From: an uncultured Mesonia sp.
Lineage (GTDB): Bacteria > Bacteroidota > Bacteroidia > Flavobacteriales > Flavobacteriaceae
Direction of reading: 5' to 3'
DNA length: 64,000 bases
Assembly: GCA_947494545.1 (NCBI GenBank)
Contig: CANLVH010000005.1
Coordinates: forward strand, 62,001-126,000
Positions 37,270-46,748 of the stretch are shown in pieces. Under the pieces are notes generated by a model. It did no database searches and was not told where the DNA came from. It saw nothing but the letters and a program-made list of their open reading frames with translations. The position numbers and the translations under genes are program-made. Numbering within the stretch: the first letter of the stretch is position 1; the number at the start of each line of letters is the position of its first letter.

Positions 37270-37277
37270 CAAAAATA
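37270..37277 (-). promoter_or_regulatory. -7 box very close to the HYC_CC_PP start
   Basis: TATTTTTG on the minus strand ends only 4 bases before the GTG start, which would place the transcript start at or next to the start codon. May be chance. Confidence 0.3.
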
Positions 37278-37385
37278 GAAAATAAAATGAATGTTTAAAA
37301 TAGGCTTTGTATTTTCCTATGTAGCTATATCTTTTTATACTTAAAAAACTACTAAGCTTTTTCTTAACGGTAAAAAAATAAATAG

Positions 37386-37393
37386 TATATTTG
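37386..37393 (+). promoter_or_regulatory. -7 box for rpsO
   Basis: TATATTTG fits TAnnTTTG, 53 bases before the rpsO ATG. Confidence 0.5.
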
Positions 37394-37445
37394 CCGCTCG
37401 ATAGAAAAACTATCTATACATAATAATCATTGAAATAATATTGGA

Positions 37446-37715
37446 ATGTATTTAACAAAAGAAGAAAAAGAACAATTGTTCGAAAAGTACGGGCAAGGTA
37501 AACAAGACACCGGCTCTACAGAAGGGCAAATTGCTTTATTTACAAAGCGTATTGCGCATATTTCAAAACATTTAAAAGGAAATCACAAAGATTTTAATTC
37601 TGAGCGCTCATTGGTAGCCTTGGTAGGTAAACGTAGAAAATTATTAGATTATCTAATGAAAAAAGACATTATACGTTACCGAGAAATAGTAAAAGAATTA
37701 GGATTAAGAAAATAA
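37446..37715 (+). CDS. rpsO: 30S ribosomal protein S15
   Basis: 89 residues, exact family length. TGSTEGQIALFTKRIAHISK and LVALVGKRRKLLDYLMKKD are the conserved S15 segments. It binds 16S rRNA near the h20-h22 junction. It stands before pnp as in many bacteria, but with its own terminator between. Confidence 0.97.
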   Translation: MYLTKEEKEQLFEKYGQGKQDTGSTEGQIALFTKRIAHISKHLKGNHKDFNSERSLVALVGKRRKLLDYLMKKDIIRYREIVKELGLRK

Positions 37716-37719
37716 TTTT

Positions 37720-37743
37720 AAGGGGCTTTATGCCCCTTTTTTT
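37720..37743 (+). terminator. rpsO terminator
   Basis: AAGGGGC, loop of 5, GCCCCTT, followed by a T run. Confidence 0.85.
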
Positions 37744-37833
37744 ATAATAAATTGTCTCGAAGGCGGTTTTTCATTGGTCTTTTAACTACACACAACACAA
37801 CAACGACCTTTGTTTAATTTAGAAAAAAATAGT

Positions 37834-39960
37834 ATGAAACCACAAACATTTAAAGAGGTTATCGATTTGGGCGATGGCAGAACCATCTCTCTCGAAACCG
37901 GAAAATTAGCTAAACAAGCCCACGGTTCTGTTGTTGTACAAATGGGCAAAGCCATGTTGCTTTGTACCGTTGTATCTTCTTACAAACCATCTACAATGAG
38001 CTTTTTCCCGCTAACGGTAGATTACCGCGAAAAGTTTGCTGCTGCAGGAAGATATCCCGGCGGTTTTTTCAAAAGAGAAGCACGACCAAGTAACGAAGAA
38101 ATACTTACCATGCGATTGGTAGACCGTGTTTTACGTCCGCTTTTCCCAAGTGATTATAAATTTGAGACGCAAGTTATGATTCAGTTAATGTCTCATGACG
38201 AAGAAGTAATGCCAGATGCTTTGGCAGGTTTGGCTGCATCTACGGCAATTCAACTTTCAGATATTCCTTTTGAATATCCTATTTCAGAAGCTAGAGTAGC
38301 ACGTGTTGATGGCGAATTTGTTATTAACCCTACACGCGAGCAAGTTAAAAATGCAGACATAGACCTTATGGTAGGCGCTTCGGAAGATAGCGTGTCTATG
38401 GTAGAAGGCGAAATGGATGAAATTTCTGAAGAAGAAATGGCAGAAGCAATTAAGTTTGCCCACGAAGCCATTAAAAAACAATGCCAAGCACAGCTAAAAT
38501 TGGCAGAAGCTTTCGGTAAAAAAGAAACACGAGAGTACGAAAAAGAAACTAACGATGAAGCGTTAGAGAAAAAGATTAACGATGCTGCCTACGACAAAAT
38601 TTACGATATTGCTAAGCAAGGTCTAGGAAAACACGATCGTACAGATGCTTTTGATAAAGTAAAAGAAGAAATAGAAGCTTTATTTGATGAAGAAGAATTG
38701 GAAGAAAAAGGAGACTTGATTTCCAAATACTTCAAAAGCACTAAAAAAGAAGCCATTAGAGACCTAACTATAAAAGAAGGTATACGTTTAGACGGAAGAA
38801 AAACAGACGAGGTAAGATCTATCTGGTGTGAAACAGATTATTTACCGTCTACCCACGGCTCTTCTATCTTTACTCGTGGAGAAACACAAGCTTTGGCCAC
38901 CGTAACTTTAGGAACTTCGCGCGAAGCAAACGTAGTAGATTTGCCAACTTTACAAGGCGAAGAAACTTTTTATTTACATTATAACTTCCCACCATTTTCT
39001 ACAGGAGAAGCCTACCCAATTCGAGGTACTTCTAGAAGAGAAATTGGTCACGGTAACTTAGCACAACGTGCTTTAAAAGGTATGCTTCCGGAAAGTTGCC
39101 CTTATACCGTGCGTGTAGTTTCTGAAGTATTAGAATCTAACGGTTCTTCTTCTATGGCAACGGTTTGCGCCGGTACTATGGCACTTATGGATGCCGGTAT
39201 TCAACTTAAAAAACCAGTTTCAGGAATTGCGATGGGCCTAATTTCTAAAGGTGATGATTATGCAGTTTTATCAGACATCTTAGGTGACGAAGACGCTTTA
39301 GGCGATATGGATTTTAAAGTAACCGGAACAAAAGACGGAATTACTGCCTGCCAAATGGATATAAAAATAAAAGGCTTGTCTTATGAAATCTTAGTAAAAG
39401 CTCTAAAACAAGCACGAGAAGGCAGATTGCATATCTTAGATAAATTGACAGATACTATTGCAGAACCAAACGAAAATGTAAAAGCACACGCTCCAAAAAT
39501 TATTACCAGAAGAATTCCCGGAGAATTTATTGGAGGACTTATTGGACCTGGCGGAAAAACCATCCAGGAACTACAAAAAACAACCGGAACAGAGATTGTA
39601 ATAAACGAAGATCCGGAGACCGAAGAAGGTATTGTAGAAATTTTGGGTACTAGCCAAGAAGGTATAGACAAAGTTTTACAAAAAATAGAATCTATTACAT
39701 TCAAACCAGAAAAAGGTAGCGTTTACGAAGTAAAAGTTATAAAAGTCTTAGACTTTGGAGCTGTAGTAGAATATGTAGAAGCTCCCGGCAACGAGGTGTT
39801 ACTACACATTTCTGAACTAGCTTGGGAACGCACCAACAATGTTACAGATGTTGTAAACATTGGCGATGTTATAGATGTAAAATACTTTGGTTTTGACCCT
39901 AAAAACAAAAAAGACAAAGTATCTAGAAAAGCACTTTTACCAAGACCGGATAAAAAGTAA
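37834..39960 (+). CDS. pnp: Polyribonucleotide nucleotidyltransferase (PNPase)
   Basis: 708 residues from ATG 37834 ([20 protein letters not shown]); a TTG further upstream at 37810 is less likely. Two RNase PH domains with an alpha-helical linker, KH domain with the GPGGK loop ([20 protein letters not shown]) and C-terminal S1 domain ([20 protein letters not shown]). Phosphorolytic 3'-5' exonuclease of mRNA decay. The C-terminus is short after S1. Confidence 0.96.
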   Translation: MKPQTFKEVIDLGDGRTISLETGKLAKQAHGSVVVQMGKAMLLCTVVSSYKPSTMSFFPLTVDYREKFAAAGRYPGGFFKREARPSNEEILTMRLVDRVLRPLFPSDYKFETQVMIQLMSHDEEVMPDALAGLAASTAIQLSDIPFEYPISEARVARVDGEFVINPTREQVKNADIDLMVGASEDSVSMVEGEMDEISEEEMAEAIKFAHEAIKKQCQAQLKLAEAFGKKETREYEKETNDEALEKKINDAAYDKIYDIAKQGLGKHDRTDAFDKVKEEIEALFDEEELEEKGDLISKYFKSTKKEAIRDLTIKEGIRLDGRKTDEVRSIWCETDYLPSTHGSSIFTRGETQALATVTLGTSREANVVDLPTLQGEETFYLHYNFPPFSTGEAYPIRGTSRREIGHGNLAQRALKGMLPESCPYTVRVVSEVLESNGSSSMATVCAGTMALMDAGIQLKKPVSGIAMGLISKGDDYAVLSDILGDEDALGDMDFKVTGTKDGITACQMDIKIKGLSYEILVKALKQAREGRLHILDKLTDTIAEPNENVKAHAPKIITRRIPGEFIGGLIGPGGKTIQELQKTTGTEIVINEDPETEEGIVEILGTSQEGIDKVLQKIESITFKPEKGSVYEVKVIKVLDFGAVVEYVEAPGNEVLLHISELAWERTNNVTDVVNIGDVIDVKYFGFDPKNKKDKVSRKALLPRPDKK

Positions 39961-39991
39961 TTTTTAAACTCTTTTAAATTTAATTGTAAAA

Positions 39992-40024
39992 AAAGCTTTC
40001 GCCTATTTGGCGGAAGCTTTTTTT
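39992..40024 (+). terminator. pnp terminator
   Basis: AAAGCTTTCGCC/GGCGGAAGCTTT arms with one G-T pair, a short loop and an eight-T tail. The rest of the 296 base spacer to proC is AT-rich with no clear promoter box. Confidence 0.82.
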
Positions 40025-40256
40025 TATACTGACAAACCTGCACAAAATAGACGACTTGTCACCTACTCTTTTTACGAGATAATAACATTACACAGATTTT
40101 AATACTAAAATAATGCAAAAGCCTTAATGCTTCCGTACATTATTTAGTAATTTAGAAACGTTTACAAAATAAATAAGAAAAAACAACTTTCTGCATACAA
40201 CTTGCAGCTTTTGTAACCTATTAAAATTAAATAGTGATAATCTATAAATCAAAAAA

Positions 40257-41057
40257 ATGAAAATACTAGTTATTGGAGCCGGAAATATGGGATTAACCTA
40301 CTCAGAAGGAATGGCAACTTCGCCACTTTTGAGCAATCATAATTTAAGAATATTTGATACCGACCCCAAAAAAAGATTGGCCTTGGATGAAATATCGCAT
40401 TTTGATGTGTTTGCAAATTTAGAAGACTGTTTACCCAACGCTGATTTAGTATTTATAGCGGTAAAACCTTATCATAGCGATGATCTTTTTGAAAAGATGA
40501 AACCTATGATAAACGAGAGTCAAATCTTTATATCATTAATGGCAGGCGTAACCATCAAATCTATACAAGATCGTTTGGGAGCCAAAAAAGTAGTAAGAAC
40601 TATGCCCAACTTACCTGCGCAAGTAGGTAAAGGAGTAACTTCTTATACAGAGTCTGAAGAAGTTTCGCGTGTAGAGCTATTAATGATTCGTAATCTATTA
40701 GATACTACCGGAGAATCTATTCACGTAGATACCGAAAAATTTGTAGATGCCTCTACAGGAATTTCTGGTAGTGGTCCGGCATACGTTTTCTATTTTATGC
40801 AATCTATGCTAGAAGCCGCTTTAAAAATGGGCTTTTCAGATTACGACTCCAAAGTACTGGTTAGCAGTACTTTTGAAGGAGCTGTAGAATTATTTAACCA
40901 ATCAGACCTTACACCGGAATCTTGGATGGACCGTGTAGCCTCTAAAGGAGGAACCACCAGAGCCGCCCTAGATTCTATGGATGATAATAATGTAAAAGAA
41001 TTAATTAAAGAAGCCGCCTACGCAGCTTTTGACAGAGCTGTAGAATTGGGCAAATAA
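40257..41057 (+). CDS. proC: Pyrroline-5-carboxylate reductase
   Basis: 266 residues. NAD(P) loop KILVIGAGNMG at the N-terminus, SGSGPAYVFYFMQSMLEAAL and the P5CR signature VASKGGTTRAALDSM. It makes proline from P5C, the final biosynthetic step. First gene of a proC-proB-proA operon; gaps 17 and 45 bases. Confidence 0.95.
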   Translation: MKILVIGAGNMGLTYSEGMATSPLLSNHNLRIFDTDPKKRLALDEISHFDVFANLEDCLPNADLVFIAVKPYHSDDLFEKMKPMINESQIFISLMAGVTIKSIQDRLGAKKVVRTMPNLPAQVGKGVTSYTESEEVSRVELLMIRNLLDTTGESIHVDTEKFVDASTGISGSGPAYVFYFMQSMLEAALKMGFSDYDSKVLVSSTFEGAVELFNQSDLTPESWMDRVASKGGTTRAALDSMDDNNVKELIKEAAYAAFDRAVELGK

Positions 41058-41074
41058 TAACCTAAAAACACAAT

Positions 41075-41848
41075 ATGCAAACTAAACGAGTAGTAGTAAA
41101 GGTTGGTACAAATGTATTAACCAATAAAGACAACAGGATTCTGGGCCCGGTTTTAAAAGAATTGGTACGCCAAATATCTGTCCTTTACGAACGAGACGTC
41201 ATGGTAATCTTGGTATCTTCAGGATCTGCCATAGCAGGAAGAGAAGTTTTAGGAGAATGTAGTTTAGAAGACAAATCAGTTAGACGCCAGGTATATTCGG
41301 CTGTAGGACAACCAAGAATGATGCGCCACTATTATAGCATTTTTCACGATTACGGAATGCGATGCGCGCAAGTTCTAGCAACCAAACGCGATTTTGCCCC
41401 AGGTAAATATCGTGAAAACATGATAAGCTGTTACGAGGGTTTACTCTCGCAAGGTATTATACCAATTGCTAATGAAGACGACGCAGTATCGTTAACCATG
41501 TCTATGTTTTCAGACAACGACGAGTTGGCCAGTTTGGTAGCAGAATTGGTAAATGCAGACAGATTAATTATATTAACAGATACAGAAGGACTTTTTACCG
41601 GACACCCGGACGACGATGATTCCGAAAAGCTAAACGAAGTGACTACCAACCAAGACGTAGAAAAATATGTACAAGCTTCTGAAAAAGGAGAAGGCGAAGG
41701 TCGCGGTGGTATGGAATCTAAATTAAAAATTGCCAAAGGCACCGCTAACAAAGATATACCAACGTATATAGCCAATGGTAAGCGTGAAAACGTGATTGTT
41801 GATATTGTAGATGGGAAAGAAGTTGGAACTAAATTTATAAACGGTTAG
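41075..41848 (+). CDS. proB: Glutamate 5-kinase without PUA domain
   Basis: 257 residues: only the amino acid kinase domain (VVVKVGTNVLTN, VSSGSAIAGREVLG, NEDDAVS, GRGGMESKLKIAKG). The C-terminal PUA domain of E. coli ProB is missing. It phosphorylates glutamate for proline synthesis. Truncation is not likely since the frame ends cleanly and proA follows. Confidence 0.94.
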   Translation: MQTKRVVVKVGTNVLTNKDNRILGPVLKELVRQISVLYERDVMVILVSSGSAIAGREVLGECSLEDKSVRRQVYSAVGQPRMMRHYYSIFHDYGMRCAQVLATKRDFAPGKYRENMISCYEGLLSQGIIPIANEDDAVSLTMSMFSDNDELASLVAELVNADRLIILTDTEGLFTGHPDDDDSEKLNEVTTNQDVEKYVQASEKGEGEGRGGMESKLKIAKGTANKDIPTYIANGKRENVIVDIVDGKEVGTKFING

Positions 41849-41893
41849 TTTACAACCTGTGAAAAAGAAAAAATCAAAAAAAATTAAAAAATC

Positions 41894-43093
41894 ATGAAAC
41901 TTTTAGATACAAATAAAAAGAATCAAGTCTTAGAATCGATGATGCAAATAATCGATAAAAGACGAGCAGAAATAATTGAAGAAAACAAGAAAGATTTAGA
42001 AGCTTTTGATAGAGATGATCAAGCTCTTTATGACCGTTTGGTAGTTAATGAAGCCAAAGTAGACGGTATGATTCAAGCTATTAAAGAAGTAAAAGAGCAA
42101 GACGACCCGGTGGGCAACACCATTTCTACCATTACTTTAGATAGCGGTTTAGAAATAACCAATAAAACCGCGCCTTTTGGTACTATTTTAATTATTTACG
42201 AATCTAGACCAGATGTAACCATAGAAGCGGCAGTTTTAGCTTTTAAAGCGAATAATAAAATTTTATTGAAGGGTGGTAAAGAAGCCATAAACAGTAATCT
42301 AATTTTAGAAAAGTGCTGGCACGAAGCTTTAGAAGAGAATAACTTAGATAAAGATTGGATTAAGTTACTGCATTTAAAAAGAGAAGAAACCCAAGAATTT
42401 TTGCGCAACCCAAGCGAAAAATTAGATTTAATCGTACCAAGAGGAAGCGAGCGTCTTATTAAATTTGTAAAAGACCACGCTACCTGCGCAGTATTGATTA
42501 GTGGTCGTGGAAATAATTTCTTATATGTAGCCGAAGATGCCGATTGGGAAAAAGCTGTAAAAGTAATTATAAACGCTAAAACAGATAAGATTTCCGGCTG
42601 TAACGCTTTAGACAAAGTGTTAATAGATAAAAACATTCCGCAGTATGAAGAGAAATTAAAAGAGTTAAAAGAAATTTTAACCGGCGTTAATGTAGATATC
42701 GTAGTAGACGAAAAAGTAGGCAAAACCCTTGCAGATTCTACCAAAATACCTAACGAAGACACCTGGTACGAAGAATTTTTGGCAATGAAAATTTTATTGG
42801 CAGAAGTAGACGGTATAGATGAAGCTATAGATACAATAAACAAATATTCCGGCGGTCACTCTACTTCTATCTTAACAGAAGATAGAGAAAAAGCTGCTAA
42901 ATTTATGGAGCAAATAGACAGCGCTGCCGTTTATCATAATGCTTCCACAAGATTTACAGATGGTGGCCAAATGGGTGTTGGCGCAGAATTAGCTATTAGT
43001 ACAGACAAATTACACCACCGCGGCCCGTTAGGCTTAAAACAATTGGTTACAAACAAATACTATGTTTACGGAGACGGTCACGTACGCGTGTAA
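41894..43093 (+). CDS. proA: Gamma-glutamyl phosphate reductase
   Basis: 399 residues, aldehyde dehydrogenase-like fold. APFGTILIIYESRPDVTIEA and KGGKEAINSN are NADPH and substrate regions; the catalytic Cys lies in KISGCNALDKVLID; HNASTRFTDGGQMGVGAELA is the conserved C-terminal block. It reduces glutamyl phosphate to glutamate semialdehyde. Last gene of the operon, followed by a terminator. Confidence 0.95.
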   Translation: MKLLDTNKKNQVLESMMQIIDKRRAEIIEENKKDLEAFDRDDQALYDRLVVNEAKVDGMIQAIKEVKEQDDPVGNTISTITLDSGLEITNKTAPFGTILIIYESRPDVTIEAAVLAFKANNKILLKGGKEAINSNLILEKCWHEALEENNLDKDWIKLLHLKREETQEFLRNPSEKLDLIVPRGSERLIKFVKDHATCAVLISGRGNNFLYVAEDADWEKAVKVIINAKTDKISGCNALDKVLIDKNIPQYEEKLKELKEILTGVNVDIVVDEKVGKTLADSTKIPNEDTWYEEFLAMKILLAEVDGIDEAIDTINKYSGGHSTSILTEDREKAAKFMEQIDSAAVYHNASTRFTDGGQMGVGAELAISTDKLHHRGPLGLKQLVTNKYYVYGDGHVRV

Positions 43094-43122
43094 CTTTTTA
43101 GAGAAATAAATTTTATTTAGAT

Positions 43123-43148
43123 AAAACCCGCCTTTTATGGCGGGTTTT
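43123..43148 (+). terminator. proCBA terminator
   Basis: AAAACCCGCC/GGCGGGTTTT arms with a 6 base loop and a T tail. Confidence 0.87.
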
Positions 43149-43212
43149 TTTGATAGAAATAAAAAATACTGTAGCTTTAACAATTCATTTAGATAACCAA
43201 CCACATTTTTTA

Positions 43213-43923
43213 ATGCAGAGAAATCTTATTATAGCTTTCTTTAGTGCTTTTTTTTTACTGAATTTTTCCGCGGAAGCGCAACACAAAAAAGAATTACTAA
43301 AAGAATTTGATCAAGTATTTGGCGAAAGAAACCTAAAAATTAATAACGGTCCGTTACACACTAATACTTTTAGAACTATTAACGATAAGATAAGGTATTA
43401 CTCCAAAGACTATCTTTCTAGCACCTTATATTATGACGGTAGCATTTACTATGACGTACCGCTAAAATTTGACGAATTTGAGCAACAACTTGTTTTAAAA
43501 TTGCAAAATTCTACAACAGATTTTGGGGTAAATCTGGCCACTACCAAAATAGATTCTTTTGCTTTTGGGACCACCAAGTTTGTTAACATCAAAAAAACCG
43601 ACCCGGAATTTGCAAAAGACAAAAACCTCAATATTGTTGAAAAGCAACCTTTTAATAAGTACTTAGATCTTTATGTGCATCATTTAAAAGGAAAAAGAGA
43701 CCGCATAAAAGGCTCTTCTGTATATTATGAATTTACGAAGCAAAAAAGCTATTTCGTAAAGAAAAATCAAGAGTTTTATAGTGTAAATTCTCGTAGTGAT
43801 TTTTACCCTATTTTTCCCTCCAAGAAAAAGGCAATTAAAGAATATTACAGGACATATAAGAGTCTGCGTAAATCTAACGAGTATAGATTTATGAGCAATT
43901 TACTACAATACTTATCGGAATAA
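43213..43923 (+). CDS. Secreted protein of unknown function
   Basis: 236 residues starting at ATG 43213 (MQRNLIIAFFSAFFLLNFSAEAQ), which gives a normal signal peptide; a longer frame from 43150 would start inside the terminator tail. The mature protein is rich in Lys, Tyr and Phe and strand-like (SSTLYYDGSIYYDVPLKFDE). No family recognised. It precedes a TonB receptor by 25 bases and is probably the first gene of that operon. Confidence 0.7.
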   Translation: MQRNLIIAFFSAFFLLNFSAEAQHKKELLKEFDQVFGERNLKINNGPLHTNTFRTINDKIRYYSKDYLSSTLYYDGSIYYDVPLKFDEFEQQLVLKLQNSTTDFGVNLATTKIDSFAFGTTKFVNIKKTDPEFAKDKNLNIVEKQPFNKYLDLYVHHLKGKRDRIKGSSVYYEFTKQKSYFVKKNQEFYSVNSRSDFYPIFPSKKKAIKEYYRTYKSLRKSNEYRFMSNLLQYLSE

Positions 43924-43948
43924 CAAGACTTAAATTTCACAGCTATAA

Positions 43949-46726
43949 ATGAGATATTTTTTACTATACTTAGCTTTATTTGGCGCAGTTCAATTTTCTT
44001 TTGCGCAAGAAGATAACAATACCATTAGTATTAATTTTAATAATGTTTCGGTTAAAGAAGCTTTGTCTCAACTAGAGGATAAAAGTGATTTAAACTTTTT
44101 TTATGACCAAGATTGGCTGGAAGAACAAGATGTAAAAATTCAGAAAAATTACAACCAGACATCTTTGCAACGTATTCTAGAGGAGATTTTAGAAGAGACA
44201 AACCTCAACTTTCTGGTATACAACCAATCTGTTATAATTTCTAAAAACAATTATATTTATAAAGATTTACCTGCTAATTTCTTCGGAAAAGACTCTGTTA
44301 ATACAGAAAGCAGTATTGTAAACAAACCTGTTTTTTACCAAGAATTCCAAGCTCCTTCAGCCACGCAAGATACAACTGCTACAGAAAAACCCTTAGCTTT
44401 TATAGGTAGAGAAAGCAAAGAAAAAACCAACGAAGTTTATAAAATAACCGGCGTTGTAAAAGCAGCAAAAACCGGCAATCCTATTCCGTTTATAGCGGTT
44501 AGCACAACAGACAATTCTAGAAGTGTTGCCACAGATGCCAATGGTTTTTACAGTATAAAATTACCCGTTGGTGCTAACGAGCTGCAGGTTTCTTCTTTAG
44601 AATACCAAAAACAAACCAGAAAAATAATGGTTTATAGTGATGGCACGCTAAACTTTAGCATGCTACGCGATGTAAATTTGCTGGACGAGGTAGTAATTTC
44701 AGGAGAGAAAAAACGTAACGTAAGAGCTGCTGTAACCGGCGTTTCTTCTATAAATATGGAAGAAGTAAAAACTGTTCCTTTAGTATTAGGAGAGCGCGAT
44801 ATTATAAAAATTGCCACTACCCTTCCGGGGATTAAAAGTGTAGGAGAAGGCTCACAAGGTTTTAACGTGCGTGGCGGGAAAACAGATCAAAATTTGGTTT
44901 TGCTTGACGAAGGTGTAATTTATAATCCCTTTCATTTCTTTGGATTTTTCTCGGCCGTTAATCCGTATTTAGTAGACAAAGCAGACTTGTACAAAGGCAG
45001 CATCCCGCCGGAATATGGTGGTAGACTTTCGTCTGTTTTTGATATCCAGACCAAGAAACCGAATTTAGAAAAATTTTCGGGAGAAGGCGGAATTGGTCCC
45101 GTTACCGCAAATTTAACCGCCAGCATTCCTGTTATTAAAGAGAAGGCCGGTATTAGCGCAGGCGTTAGAGCAACTTATGCAGATTGGATTTTAAGCGCAA
45201 TAGATAATGAAGACTTAAAAAACAGCGAAGCTTCTTTTTATGACGCCTTTATAAAGTATTACCACAAAATAGACAAAGACAATACTATAGAAGCTAATGC
45301 ATATTATAGTAGAGATAAGTTTAGTATAACTTCAGACTCGTTAAATACTTATGACAACCTGATGCTAAACCTAAAATGGGAACATAATTTTAATAATGAT
45401 CACCGCGCAAGCTTTTTTATTAATAATAGTAACTACGGTTTTGATATTGATTACGAATCGCGCGGTAGAAATAATTTTGATTTTGGCTATAATATTAATG
45501 AAACCCAAGTAAAAGCTAAATTTGATTATAATTACAACCCAAAACATACCATTACCTACGGGGTAACAGGAAAACTCTACAACATAAAACCAGGGGAGAT
45601 AAAACCATTGGGACCTACATCTGTTGTAGAGCCTTTAAAAATTGACGACGAAAAAGGTATAGAAACTGCCGTTTTTATAGGCGATGCTTTTAAAATTAGC
45701 GATAAATTATTATTAAATGCCGGTTTGCGTTACTCCTTTTACAGCGCTTTAGGCCCGGCAACACAAAATATTTATGAGCCCGGTTTACCCCCAAGCGAAT
45801 TAACCCAAATAGGTGTAGAAACATACGACGATAATGAAACAATTGAAACCTATGGCGGATTGGAGTACAGACTTTCTGCTCGTTATTTCTTGTTAGACGA
45901 TTTCTCGGTTAAGGCTGGTTTTGATACCAATAACCAATACATTCATTTATTATCTACCAACACCACCCAGTCTCCTACAGACACTTGGAAGCTATCTAAT
46001 TTAAATATAGAACCGCAAGAATCTAAACAGTATTCTCTTGGGTTTTTTAAGAATTTTGCCAACGATATGTATGAGGTAAGTTTAGAAGGTTATTATAAAA
46101 CCATGGATAATATGCTGGATTATAAAACCGGCGCAGAAGTACTACTGAACAAAAATTTAGAAACCGAGCTGCTACAAGGCGAAGGAAAAGCTTACGGGAT
46201 AGAATTTTTAGTTAAAAAAACCTCCGGCAAATTTAACGGATGGTTAGGCTATACTTACTCGCGTTCTAAAATAAAATTAGATGGCGAGTTTCCTGAGCAA
46301 CGGGTAAATAATGGCAACTATTTTCCTACCAACTACGATAAACCGCATGATTTTAGCTTAGTTTTAAATTATAAATTAACAAAACGTTTTAGCTTTTCAG
46401 CAAATGCTATTTATCAAACGGGAAGACCTATTACGTATCCTGTTGGTAAATTTCAGTATGGTAATATAGAATATGTTACTTATAGTGACAGAAATGCATT
46501 TAGAATTCCGGATTACTACCGTTTAGATCTTGGTGTAAACATAGAAGCAAACCACAAAAAAGATAAATTAGCCCATGGTTTTTGGAATATTTCGGTATAT
46601 AATGTTTTAGGTAGAAACAACCCGTATAATATTTATTTTGTTACCGAAGGTGGAAAAGTAAAAGGCTATAAAAGTTCTATATTTTCTATTCCTATCCCAA
46701 CAGTAACCTACAACTTTAAGTTTTAA
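43949..46726 (+). CDS. TonB-dependent receptor with STN domain
   Basis: 925 residues. Signal peptide to SFAQ; STN domain (about 25-100: INFNNVSVKEALSQLEDKSD), a linker, a carboxypeptidase-like domain (YKITGVVKAAKTGNPIPFIA, 165-245), plug (NVRGGKTDQNLVLLDEGVIY, SIPPEYGGRLSSVFDI) and barrel ending in PTVTYNFKF. STN domains in such receptors often contact an anti-sigma factor, but no FecI/FecR pair is adjacent. The substrate is unknown. Confidence 0.9.
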   Translation: MRYFLLYLALFGAVQFSFAQEDNNTISINFNNVSVKEALSQLEDKSDLNFFYDQDWLEEQDVKIQKNYNQTSLQRILEEILEETNLNFLVYNQSVIISKNNYIYKDLPANFFGKDSVNTESSIVNKPVFYQEFQAPSATQDTTATEKPLAFIGRESKEKTNEVYKITGVVKAAKTGNPIPFIAVSTTDNSRSVATDANGFYSIKLPVGANELQVSSLEYQKQTRKIMVYSDGTLNFSMLRDVNLLDEVVISGEKKRNVRAAVTGVSSINMEEVKTVPLVLGERDIIKIATTLPGIKSVGEGSQGFNVRGGKTDQNLVLLDEGVIYNPFHFFGFFSAVNPYLVDKADLYKGSIPPEYGGRLSSVFDIQTKKPNLEKFSGEGGIGPVTANLTASIPVIKEKAGISAGVRATYADWILSAIDNEDLKNSEASFYDAFIKYYHKIDKDNTIEANAYYSRDKFSITSDSLNTYDNLMLNLKWEHNFNNDHRASFFINNSNYGFDIDYESRGRNNFDFGYNINETQVKAKFDYNYNPKHTITYGVTGKLYNIKPGEIKPLGPTSVVEPLKIDDEKGIETAVFIGDAFKISDKLLLNAGLRYSFYSALGPATQNIYEPGLPPSELTQIGVETYDDNETIETYGGLEYRLSARYFLLDDFSVKAGFDTNNQYIHLLSTNTTQSPTDTWKLSNLNIEPQESKQYSLGFFKNFANDMYEVSLEGYYKTMDNMLDYKTGAEVLLNKNLETELLQGEGKAYGIEFLVKKTSGKFNGWLGYTYSRSKIKLDGEFPEQRVNNGNYFPTNYDKPHDFSLVLNYKLTKRFSFSANAIYQTGRPITYPVGKFQYGNIEYVTYSDRNAFRIPDYYRLDLGVNIEANHKKDKLAHGFWNISVYNVLGRNNPYNIYFVTEGGKVKGYKSSIFSIPIPTVTYNFKF

Positions 46727-46748
46727 GCAACTAACGATTTTTAGCATT

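Noticed and set aside
37810-37833. Longer pnp start at TTG 37810
   Set aside because: PNPase homologues begin near MKPQTFKEV; the extra residues are not conserved-looking and ATG 37834 is available.
39961-40256. Possible small RNA or riboswitch in the pnp-proC spacer
   Set aside because: Apart from the pnp terminator I see no second hairpin, aptamer-like core or promoter box.
42196-42843. 215-codon open frame antisense to proA
   Set aside because: No start context, no recognisable motif, and the plus frame encodes a complete ProA.
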